Below, one piece after another: positions 35,374 to 45,734 of a stretch of DNA of 64,000 bases. The notes beneath the pieces were generated by a model that ran no database searches, was not told the origin of the DNA, and worked only from the letters and a program-made list of their open reading frames with translations. This DNA comes from Dichetophora obliterata (taxonomy: Eukaryota > Arthropoda > Insecta > Diptera > Sciomyzidae), in contig OY986436.1 in assembly GCA_963920525.1 (NCBI GenBank), positions 11,733,467-11,797,466 of the forward strand, written 5' to 3'. Position 1 is the first letter of the stretch; every line of letters starts with the position of its first letter. The position numbers and the translations under genes were made by a program.

Positions 35374-35808
35374 ATGGAGCGTTGCGCTTGCATTAGAGCT
35401 GGCAGCATGCAATGCAACGCATGTAAGTTGCAGTTGAAGAATCAAAATGAAGCAGCAGCAGCAGCAACAGACTACAAACATTGCTGCAACTTTTTTGACT
35501 TAATTTCTGGTAGATATAAAAATGTTTTTAAACTTTTAGTTAGCAACTTTTTTGTTTTGTTTTTGTTGTTCTTTGCAAATGATTCACGACGCAAATGCCG
35601 CTATCGTTGCTGCTGTTGCTGTTTGGTAGATGACGCTGCAACAACATACATTCCATGGGGAATCATTTTTTGTTGTTGCCAATGTTTTTGTGCTTTGTTG
35701 TTTGTGTTGACGTGGCTGTGTGTTTTTTTTTCGTTTAATTTTTTGGCAGAGGCCCCACTAGACGTCCTGCCCGACCCGACTGCACTGCGCCCATTTCAAC
35801 ACATGTGA
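35374..35808 (+). other. Open frame with a possible small exon at 35,750-35,804
   Basis: A 144-codon frame runs from the ATG at 35,374 to the TGA at 35,806. Most of it (Cys/Phe/Leu-rich middle) reads through TTTTTGTTGTTG-type repeats and looks random. Its last part is different: after a polypyrimidine stretch and TTGGCAG (acceptor AG at 35,748-35,749) comes a GC-rich block, open in two frames, up to a weak donor-like GTGATA at 35,805. A good donor-like ATGTAAGTT lies at about 35,421, but joining it to the 35,750 acceptor puts a stop at the junction in that frame. A small host exon or a noncoding exon is possible. No protein family is recognised. Confidence 0.25.
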
Positions 35809-35814
35809 TATCCG

Positions 35815-36800
35815 GCGTTTTGAGTTTTTTATATATTTTTTTTTTGTTGCATGTCGCGTTGGTGGGTTTCTTTTTTAGTTGTTGATATTGGCGTGGCTTT
35901 TAATATAATTTAAAAAGGCGTTGATGGTGTTGCCATATTTTTTTCTTTGTAAACACACACACAAAAAAATCCACTAATTAAGTGCAATAAACCGCACGAG
36001 AAACGTTGAACTTTTTTTTGGTTGCTTATTTATTAGATTTGGGGTTTATGAAAAATTTTCCGCATTTCGAGTTTGTTAAATAAACTCAACGAAAATTTTG
36101 TAGCGTGCTCTATAGCGAAATTCAATAAAAATAAAAGAAAATTGTACAAAAAAATTAATTTTATAGTAAAAAACATACTTAACGAAACTCGTTCAGTTTA
36201 TTTATACATTAAGTTGTAAGCTGTAAGTGAAAACTATTCTTTTATAAATTGATTGAAATTCAAAACAGCATTTTGGAAATTTTAAACATCGAAAAATTGA
36301 GCAAAGTCATGTTTCGTTAAGTTCAAAACTGAAATTTTATTGAAAATTAACGATCAAAACACAGCAAAAGTAAAAAATAATCGTATTAGCTATATAAATG
36401 CACTGCTGATAAATAAAACGAAAGAAAGAATTACTTTTAAAAATTAACAAAAATTCACTACGGTTCTGGAGTTCAAAACTTGTTGCATATTAAATTATTT
36501 GAGTACAAAAAACAACTTAACGAAATTTAAAACCTTCACTTAACACATAGTTTTTAGTATCAAGTTAGGTCAAGATATTAAAAACAAAGAATCTAAGCAA
36601 AACTAAGACATTTTAGCTAATGAAAAAAAAAACTTAGCGAAGGTTAAAAACTTAACGAAAGTTGCAGAACTTCACAATAAATAAGTTCTTAGGATAGCTG
36701 AGTGTAAAACTAAAGAAACTACATATTTTGGCAAGTAAACTAGCTTAACGACTGTTGAAAACTTAACGAAAAATTCAAAATTTTAATATTAAAAAGAAAC
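35815..36800 (+). repeat. Plus-strand 12-mer cluster
   Basis: AACTTAACGAAA and near variants occur at about 36,084, 36,178, 36,513, 36,651, 36,744 and 36,759 (plus), with one minus-strand copy near 36,314. No regular monomer is visible, unlike at 31.4-33.3 kb. The rest is AT-rich with nothing coding. Confidence 0.7.
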
Positions 36801-36930
36801 AGGAGCGTTGCACAGTGATGCGACTGGTACAAGTTAAACGGAAAATATTATTTTCTGGATTTTTTGGTAGTTTTTTATATTTAAGGTATAGAAAAGTACA
36901 GAAAAAGTATTTCAGAAAGTTTGGCTAGGA

Positions 36931-37965
36931 GGGCGTGGCAGCTGTCATAGAACTTAAACACATTTTGCGCTATATATTAGAAGTAAGATAAACTACGACA
37001 ACGATATCAAACAAAGACGTCTACTATGGAATTTCCAAAAAGTGGTAAAAATTTCAGTTCGATTGGACAGTTGGGCGTGGCAGCTGTCTTAAAATTAAAA
37101 AAACATTGGCGTTATATCTTAAAAATGAGATAAGCTACGATAACGAAATGAAACATCGATGTCTATTATGTAATTTCCAAGAAGTATTTAAAATTTCGGT
37201 TCGATTGAAAAAGTGGGCGTGGCAGCTGCCATACACCTTAAACACATTTTGCACTATATATTAGAAGTAAGATAAACTACGACAACGATATCAAACAAAG
37301 ACGTCTACTATGGAATTTCCAAAAAGTGGTTAAAATTTCAGTTCGATTGGACAATTGGGCGTGGCAGCTGCTTTATAATTAAAAAAAAAATTGCGTTATA
37401 TCTTAAAAATGAAATAAGCTACGATAACGAAATGAAACATAGATGTCTATTATGTGATTTCCAAGAAGTATTCAAAATTTCAGTTCGATGGAAAAGTGGG
37501 CGTGGCAGCTGCCATACAACTTAAACACATTTTGCGCTATACCTTAAAAATGAGATAATCTACGATAAAAAAATTAAATACAGACGTCTTTCTAAAAGTT
37601 TAAAAATTTTCTTAGTGATTGGGGAAAAGTGGGCGTGGCAGCTACCATACAACTTAACCACATTTTGCGCTTTATCATAGAAAGGATAGGAAAAACGATA
37701 ACAAAATCAAACACAGACGTCCAATATGTAATTTCCAAAAAAATTAAAAAATTTCTTGGTTACTTGACAAATGGGCGTGGCAGCTTCCATACAATTAAAA
37801 CACATTTTGTGCTTTATCTTAGAAATGAGGTAAGCTAAGATAACAAAATTAGACATATAGTGTTAAAAATGTCGACACAATTGGATAAATGGGCGTGGCA
37901 GCAGCCATACAACTTAAACACATTTTTGGCTATATCTTAAACGTACGTTAACAGCAACGCTAACA
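36931..37965 (+). repeat. Tandem array, ~142-bp unit with GGGCGTGGCAGCTG, eight copies
   Basis: GGGCGTGGCAGC starts units at about 36,931, 37,073, 37,215, 37,357, 37,498, 37,631, 37,773 and 37,891 (spacing mostly 141-142, then 133, 142 and 118). Each unit carries ACTTAAACACATTTTGCGCT, TTAGAAGTAAGATAA, CTACGACAACGATA, AGACGTCTACTATG and TCGATTGGA. Odd and even units in the first six differ from each other in parallel ways, suggesting an older dimeric period of ~284 bp. GGGCGTGGC words recur elsewhere in the window near 56.3, 59.96 and 60.1 kb. Confidence 0.92.
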
Positions 37966-38014
37966 GAATTATCGGTGAATAACTAATATGGTGGGATTTA
38001 ACATGTAGTCCATC

Positions 38015-38640
38015 TACCTCCCATACATGTGAAATATATTTTGGCCCATAAAAATGAGCAGTAAACTCTTTACATTCCATAAAAATTAAATAAATGACTT
38101 TAAATTTGTAAAATGAGCTTAAATCTTAATTATGCTTTTTGAGTTTTAAAATTAACCCACTCGTATGAAAACCTCACCTACCTCCCGTACAAAGTGACTT
38201 TATAAAAACGGTAAAATCTTTTACATTCCACAAAAACTTATTTAATCACTTCAAATTCAGCGAAAGAGCTGAAATCTGAATTACACACTTGAGTTTGAAA
38301 AAGAGCCAAATCAGATGATACAACCTCCCATACAAAGTGTCTTTATAAAAATGGTTAAATCTTTTAAATTCCACAAAAATTAATTTAATCACTTTAAATT
38401 CAGCGAAAGGGCTTTAATCCTAATTAAACACTTTGAGTTTGAAAAAGAGCCAAATCAGATGAAAACCGCGTCTACCTCCCATGCAAAGTGACTTGATAAA
38501 AACGGTAAAATTTCTTTCAATTCTACAAAAACTAATTTAATCATTAAATTATCATTAACTCATTTTCATAAATAAAAAACACTTTAAATTTAGCACATGA
38601 GCTTAAATCCTAATTACATACTTTAAGTTTGAACAAGAAC
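38015..38640 (+). repeat. Tandem array, ~148-bp unit, four copies
   Basis: TACCTCCCATACAAAGTGACTT or a variant occurs at about 38,020, 38,180, 38,325 and 38,473. Units contain ACGGTAAAATCTTTTACATT, CCACAAAAA-TAATTTAATCACTTTAAATTCAGCG and GTTTGAAAAAGAGCCAA words. A single further copy of this unit sits at about 53,339-53,480 next to a GTCT-rich element. Confidence 0.88.
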
Positions 38641-39233
38641 CAAGTCACTCAATTAATTAATAACTTTAATAACTTTCATACCAAACGGTCAGAGGCTCGT
38701 AGATAAGAAAACAAAAATTGAAATAAATGTTGTGCACTTTGGCACTTCCATGGCTTAAAGTAGATATAATAACTATTAAATAAAAAAAAGATTTTGCAAA
38801 TATGAAGTGGCCCTTTTTTTTATTTTCCAAAATATTTTACCAAATTTTCCGTTTTTACGCATATATGTTTTTAAATACCATTTTTTAGCAGCAATATTAT
38901 TGAATACATTATTGAAACTATTTTATTTCAAAAGAACATATTTTAGTCATGAAGAATGCAAATTTTCAATTTTTTTGGACATTCAAATTAGACATTTCAA
39001 ATTTATAATTAAGTATAACTACAAAATTCATGAACAAAAAATTAATAAATATCATTTTTGAGCCAACTTTCAAGAATTTTTGTATTTTTTGTAAGTAAGT
39101 AAAAAAGTACTTAATTAATTATAAAAAAAAATATTCCTGAGATAAGTGGATATTTCCTAAGAGTTCTACATGCTCAGAATTAAAAACTTCTATTTCGAAT
39201 TAATTCCGTCTAACACGCCCTTTCGCATCACTG

Positions 39234-39440
39234 TCGTTGGACACACGCGAAGGCAAAGCTTTTTCGCAGTTTCATAGATTTGATAATTTAATGGTTTTTT
39301 TTTAATAAATAATTTTTATATTAAAAAATTTTTAATTAACATAAAGTTCTTTGAAAAAAACACACGTTAATATTTATACCTGTATTGTTAATCTTTCCTT
39401 CGCGCTATGCTAAAACAAAAAAATGAACATGTACCAACAA
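39234..39440. other. No feature recognised
   Basis: A short AT-rich stretch to the right of the hAT-like element. Confidence 0.4.
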
Positions 39441-39444
39441 TACA

Positions 39445-39795
39445 AACGCATCCACATCAACAAAAAAAACACTTACTTAACGATGCTGATGACATTGTGT
39501 TGTAAGCAGAAGTAAAAAATTTGTTATTTGAATAGCTGCTGAATATGTAGAATAGCCAATGCACAATCTTTTTAAAAGACGCTTGTAATCTGCTGCAACA
39601 AAAGTTTACGCATTCACATCAGCAAAAAAAAACATATACTTACCGATGCTGATGACAACGTGCAGTACGTAGAAACAACATTTTTGTTATTTTTTGCTAT
39701 TTTTGGAAAGCTGCTAAATATGTAGGATATGCAGGACAGCCTACACTTAATCCTTTTAATAGATTATTGTGATCTGCTGCAACATAGATTCAGTT
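39445..39795. repeat. Two-copy tandem duplication, period ~162 bp
   Basis: CACATCA-CAAAAAAAA-AC followed by ACTTA-CGATGCTGATGACA occurs at about 39,450 and 39,615. Both are followed by GCTGCT(G/A)AATATGTAG and TAATCTGCTGCAACA or TGATCTGCTGCAACA. Divergence is moderate. Non-coding. Confidence 0.8.
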
Positions 39796-39837
39796 AATAC
39801 TTAATATTGAATAAACCATTTTGCGTAACAAAGGGTT

Positions 39838-39905
39838 TTGTATTGGTGAGTAGTGTGAAAAACTATCAGCCGAAGGGTATGAGTTCGATACTCACAGCGT
39901 ACAAA
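39838..39905 (+). mobile_element. tRNA-like sequence, probably a SINE head
   Basis: TATTGGTGAGTAGTG resembles a Pol III A box, and GGTATGAGTTCGATACTCACA is a good B box (GAGTTCGATAC) within a T-arm that can pair (TGAGT with ACTCA). A complete acceptor stem is not visible and no tRNA identity can be assigned. This is likely a SINE fragment or a tRNA pseudogene. It is unlike SINE families A, B and C in this window. Confidence 0.45.
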
Positions 39906-40540
39906 AATATATTTGTAATATTCTATTTTCTTGATGAATAGACACAAGCAATGAGAAACATCAGTTCTAAGAAAACTGTGTCGGAAAAGTGTTGTTTTGA
40001 GATTTAACTCAAGCAAATCACAAAACGAGGCGTTAAAAACTTCGCTTCAAAAACTACTAATTAATTAATGATTAATGAACAAACGCTGCAAATTAATTAA
40101 TGTAATTGTTAATTTAATAATGCAAATCAGTGAACTTTAAAAATGTGAGCCTTTTAATTTTACACATTTTTAAAATGAAAATATAAAAAAATGCATAAAA
40201 TAAATATTAAAATGAAAGTATTTCATAAGCATATTACCCTTCAATGTTTACTGTTTATTTACGTCCAATATATTAATTTTGTTTCAAAATATGCTCTAGA
40301 AGTTAGATATACAAGTATTTACCATCTCTGTAAATTGTGCGTCAACAATAAATTGGTAAAAAATATATTTCATACAACAAATAAGTATTAAAAATAAGAA
40401 ATGAGCCGTAAAAAATTTGTGTTCCTTTTGAAAAGCTTTTTTGATACAAACAAAACATTTTCATAAATATATAGAGGGATAGCTTTTATCCCGGGAACGT
40501 AAATAATGAACTGTTACATTTAGAAGTGGCATTTTAGAAG
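39906..40540. other. AT-rich DNA, no gene
   Basis: Only short ORFs on both strands (for example 40,191-40,391) without domains. Confidence 0.5.
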
Positions 40541-40544
40541 CTTG

Positions 40545-43400
40545 GAAACCAAACTTAACGAATGTTCAAAGCTTAACGAAAAGTTGAAAACTGCACTACA
40601 TCCATTGCTGCATTAGAAAATCAAAAGAACCAACTGCATTAATGGAAATTTTCAGCATGTAAACAAATTTAACGAATGTTTAAAACTAAACGAAAACTTA
40701 AAATTTGTTTCAACTACATTGCCATCTTTAAATGAGGTTAAATTTTTCTATAGAAGAAGTGTATTATGATGTTAGGAACTGAACGAATAGTTAAAATTTA
40801 GCGAAAAGTAAATAACATGAACAAAGAATTTATTTTGCTTGATAACTTACAAAACATTTAACAAAGGTTATAAAATTAGTAAAACATTTTGGCATTAAAC
40901 GTTAAGTAACGTTTAAAAGTTAAAATTTGGAAATAAATTATATTTATTTAACGACCAACATACTATATTTTGGCAATAACAGAAGCTAGTTTAAAATTGG
41001 AACGAAATTCAATTAAATTTATGTTTAATGACAGTTTGTTAAACGAACCAGAACACTTAACGAAGATAAATAACTCAACGATAGGCTTTAAAAATTTAAC
41101 AAATTCGTTATTATATTAAACAATTTTAGAATCTCAGAGAAAACTGTTAAAATATCATTTTATGAGGCACTTAACGAATGTCGAAACTTAACGATAAATT
41201 GAAAAATTGTATAAACTTGTTTAAAATTTTATTTTATGCTTGTCTATAAAGGTGAAAAACTAACTACTGATGCTTTTAGATGACAATAAGCATTTAACGA
41301 AACTTATAAGCTTAACGAAGAATATAATTTAAATTAATTTCGGTGAACAAATAAATTAGATTTTATAAGTGCAGAAATTTTGCATTGAATGATATGACTT
41401 TAAATTTAACGAAGGTTTAGAACTTGATGAAAAGCTTAAAGCTATACACTAGAATTTATTTTGCTTGATAACTTACACAACATTTAACAAAGGTCATAAA
41501 ATTAGTGATACATTTTGCCATTACACGTTGTTGTTGAGTTAAAATTTGGAGAGAAATTATATGAAATTAATAACCAACATTTTATATTTTGGCAATAACA
41601 GAAGCTAGTTTAAATTTGTAACGAAATTCAATTAAATTTATATTTAATGATATTTTGTAAAACGAAACGACACACTTAACGAAGATTAATAACTCAACGA
41701 TAGGCTTTAAAAATTTAACAAATTCGTTATTGTATTAAACAATTATAGAATCTCAAAGAAAACTACTAAAATGTCAATTTATATGGAACTTGACGAATGT
41801 CGCAACTTAACGATAAATTTAAAAATTGTATTTGATACTTGTCGAAAATTTTATTTTATGCTCGTCTTTAAAGGTAAAAAACCTCAGTAGTTGGTTTAGA
41901 TGACAAAAAACATTTAACGAAACTTATAAGCTTAACGAAAAATATAATTTAACATAATTTCGGTGAGCAAATAAATTTAATTTTATAAGTGTAGAAATTT
42001 TGCATTGAATGATTTGGGTACAAACTTAACGAAGGTTCAGAACTTGATGAAAAGCTTTAAACTATACACTAGCATTTATTTTGCTCGATAACTTACACAA
42101 AATTTAACAAAGATTATAAGATAAGTGATACATTTTGGCAATAAACGTTGTTGAGTTAAGATTTGGAGAGAAATTATATTTAATTAAACAGAAGCGAGTT
42201 TAAAATTGGAACGAAATTCAATTAAATTTATGTTGAATGACATTTTGTAAAACGAAACGGAACACTTAACGAAAATTAATAACTCTATATAGGCTATAGA
42301 TAGGCTTTAAAATTTTAATTAATTCGTTATTGTATTAAATAATTATAGAATCTCAGAGAAAACTACTAAAATGTCATTTTATGTGTCACTTGACGAATGT
42401 CGAAACTTAACGATAAATTGATAAATTGTATTTGAGACTTGTCTAAAATTTTATTTTATGCTCGTCCTTAAAGGTAAAAAATCAACTATTGATGCTTTTA
42501 GATGACAATAAGCATTTAACGAAACTTATAAGCTTAACGAAAAATATAATTTAAAATAATTTCGGTGAACAAATAAATTTGATTTTATTAGTTCAGAAAT
42601 TTTGCATTGAATGATTTGAGTACAAACTTGACGAAGGTTCAGAACTTGATGAAAAGCTAAAAGCTATACACTATTATTACAAAAAAAAAAAATTACAGAA
42701 AAACTATAAAATTTTTTATTTCGTTCCAAATTCAATTAAATTTATGTTTAATGATATTTTGTAAAACGAACCAGAACACTTATAAAACCAGAATGTCGCA
42801 ACTTAACGATAAATTGAAAAATTGTATTTGATGCTTGTCTAAAATTTTATTTTATGCTCGTCTATAAAGGTGAAAAAATAACTTCTGATGCTTTTAGATG
42901 ACAATAAGCATGCATTTAACGAAACTTATAAGCTCAACGAAAAATATAATTTAACATAATTTCGGTGAGCAAATAAATTTAATTTTATAAGTGCAGAAAT
43001 TTTGCATTAAATGATTTGACTATAAACTTAACGAAGATTCAGTACTTGATGAAAAGCTAAAAACTATACACTATTATAACAAAAAAAAACTTATAGAAAA
43101 ACTATAAAAATTTTAGTTGTTTCATCAAAATAGACTTAAAACACATGTTAAAAACTTAACGAAAAGTTGAAAATTGCATCAAGTTTATTATCGTAATAAA
43201 AAATTTGAAAAAATATAAGAAAAACTATTATTTTCTGGCATGTAAGCAAACTTGACGAAAAGTTTAAAGGTACTAAAATTTCCATCTGTGCATTAAGATG
43301 AAAAAATTATTCATTTCACATAACATTGATGCTTCCCTATGGACTTGTTTTCCTAAAACATTGTACTTAACGAAACTTTTGATATATAGAAAATGCAGCT
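40545..43400 (+). repeat. Motif domain with ~610-bp higher-order array
   Basis: Plus-strand AACTTAACGAA-type copies are frequent throughout. A longer unit repeats: CATTTAACGAAACTTATAAG occurs at about 41,291, 41,911, 42,513 and 42,913, and GATAACTTACACAACATTTAAC-like words at about 40,842, 41,467 and 42,089. That gives about 620, 602 and then a shortened 400 bp. Each unit holds several 12-mers plus words such as AATTTCGGTGAACAAATAAA and TAACGAAATTCAATTAAATT. Single 12-mers continue to about 43,370, and one lies at 44,107. Non-coding. Confidence 0.88.
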
Positions 43401-45734
43401 GTTGATTTGGCAGAATTTAATAGCGTAGATAATAAAAAACTAATTAAATTGTAAAGCATATAATTATGTGAACAACAACAAAAAGTTTTTTGCATATGCG
43501 ACTAAAAATAAAATTTAATTAAAATGGGTGTTTACCTAACAGACATTGTTGTTGCAAAAGTATACATGGTAGTGTCCAGTCTAGTAGAAATATCAACAGT
43601 CATTTGGAGTTGAATATATTTTAAGCAGAATTAGAGAATCTAACGCGACGCGACACAACAAAGACAACAACAACAAACTTAATTAAAAAAGCTATAATCG
43701 TAATAGCATTATGTACAAACCAGGAAGGACAGACAAATATTCGTGTCCATTGAAGAAAAACAAGGTGTTAAACTTGTTGGCTCATACAATGCAGTAATGG
43801 CAAGAAATGAAGAGAGAAAACTGCGGAAAAAACCCGTCAAAACTAAAAATTATGAATGAGCTTTAAGCAAAACTGCGTTAAAAAATATGACAAAATTAGC
43901 CACTAGACATTGGTGCTAGTTATTATTAGCACAAAATGGAAAGATAAGAAGGAAAAGTTAAGGTGTGTGATTAAAATTCAAGGAAGAAATAATACTATAG
44001 TGCATCAGATGATGGGAAAATATATATAAAACCACATGAGCTAAACAAATGTCTGCAGAAATATTTCAAGTAGGAATAAAAACAATTGTCAAATCATATA
44101 TACAAACTTAACGAAAAGTATAAAAATTGGCAATATGTCATACTTATACAATACTTATACAATTTTAACAAAAACAGCAATGGTGCTACTCTATAAAATT
44201 GAACTGAAAACTTTTTGTTCCAGGTAAACTTCAAAAGTACTGGGCCGATTTTTATGAAATCAGTTTTTAAATATAATATTTGTGCTAACTTGCAATATAG
44301 GCATAGTTCCCTTATAAAAAAACTTCATTTTACTCTCTACTCTATACACATTAGAGAGCTTGTAAATGATAATATAAGAACTCTAAAGAATTTATAAGAA
44401 TATAAGAAGGCAGCAGAAAATATTTCAGTTAAGAATTTTAGAGAACAACTCTAGGTAATACGGTAAGGATGGCAAGGAAATAAATTTATGTCAAATATTA
44501 AAGGAAATAACTTAGGTTCCTTCATCTTTGTAGAGGTAAGAATGATGAAATTTCAGCAAAATATTTTTGAATAATAAGTAGCAAAAAAATACGTGCTATA
44601 AAAAAACGATATTCAACAATATTTGACAACAAAAGAAATAACATAAGTTAAGAAACTATTTGATAACTTTTAAGCCCTCTATCTACATTTCCACATCTGT
44701 TACATCAAATGCAGTCAGCCAGTGTTGCCACAACCTGTTGATAAGCCATGAGTGATGGAGAAACAGACGGACGATGATTTCAACTTGTTGAGTAGCAGCA
44801 GCAGCAGCATTCGTGAAATAAGACAGACTCAATTCATTTTGCTTCGGGCAAGTAACAAAATATATATTAAAACCTGGCAAGCATCTTGTCAAATCAAGTC
44901 TAGGTAAGCAACAGTGGTTCGTTCTCAGGAGCAGTTTTTAGTGTGGGCGTCACTAGAACGGTGTTGTTGGGCATGATGATGATGCTGATGTTGATGGCGA
45001 TAAATGAATGGTGTTGGTGACAAGGATGCTTTTGATGTGATGTTGAGGTTGATGGCAAACCATATACATAAAAAGTTTGTAATTAATATTCGAGAGCACT
45101 TCGTAATGAAAATTATTAATATTAATAATATGGAATGCACCATATTGTGTATATAAATATAAATATTATATGTAATGAAACATTATCCAGCAACAGCATG
45201 CTTTTAGGCGCCTGCAAATAGCAAGTAGCAACTGTTAAACAATGACGAGGCGATAAAAGATTATAAAAATATTTATGGAAAAGTTTTTCTATTAAAGCCT
45301 CTATCCAGCTCTCAAGTAATTACTTAAGAAAAATTTTAATATATTTCTTAAGTAGAAAAGAAACCCTAATAGTTTTTAAAGTGGGCAGCAAGTAATCGAT
45401 CACACAAAAACACACACCCAAAAATATAAAAATTCACAAAAACAGCAAAAAGCTATCAATTAAATAAAAAAATTAAGTGCAATTATGGCGTGTTTAATTG
45501 CAATTAAACTTTTACGAAAATAAAATACTGCTCATCGAAGAGCAAAAAATAAGCTTCAATACACACAAAAAAGCATATGTGTGTGGTGGCAAAACTCACC
45601 ACACTCCAAATACATATATTTTTACATATGGATACTGCAGCAATTATTGAAAAATGCTAAAGCAGCTGACTTACAGTGGGCCAAAATCCTATTTTGCACC
45701 CAAATTGATTTTTTGGTAGAAGCATTTGTTCTAG
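43401..45734. other. Unique AT-rich DNA, no gene
   Basis: The 12-mer disappears here apart from one copy near 44,107. CAG runs near 44,797 and GATGATGATGCTGATG near 44,975 create short minus frames (44,683-44,892 and 44,925-45,143) that do not resemble proteins. Two similar TTAAG/CTTAAG words lie near 45,325-45,350. No element ends are recognised. Confidence 0.55.

Larger units (their letters stand above)
36813..39233. mobile_element. hAT-like non-autonomous element filled with two satellites
   Basis: The ends pair as CAGTGATGCGACTGG at 36,813 and CGCATCACTG ending at 39,233. The similarity extends about 30 bp inward (GTTAAACGGAA against GTTAGACGGAA on the opposite strand). The 8 bp outside each end are GCGTTGCA and TCGTTGGA, six of eight alike, as expected for a decayed 8-bp hAT target duplication. 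Inside are two successive tandem arrays (separate entries) and then about 600 bp of AT-rich DNA with no ORF of note (a frame at 38,807-39,061 lacks a domain). No transposase is present. Confidence 0.6.

Noticed and set aside
36931..37965. GGGCGTGGC array as a CRISPR array
   Set aside because: The whole unit is repeated with gradual divergence, there are no unique spacers, and the DNA is eukaryotic in character.
39838..39905. A functional tRNA gene
   Set aside because: The T-arm pairs, but no acceptor stem or anticodon arm can be drawn.
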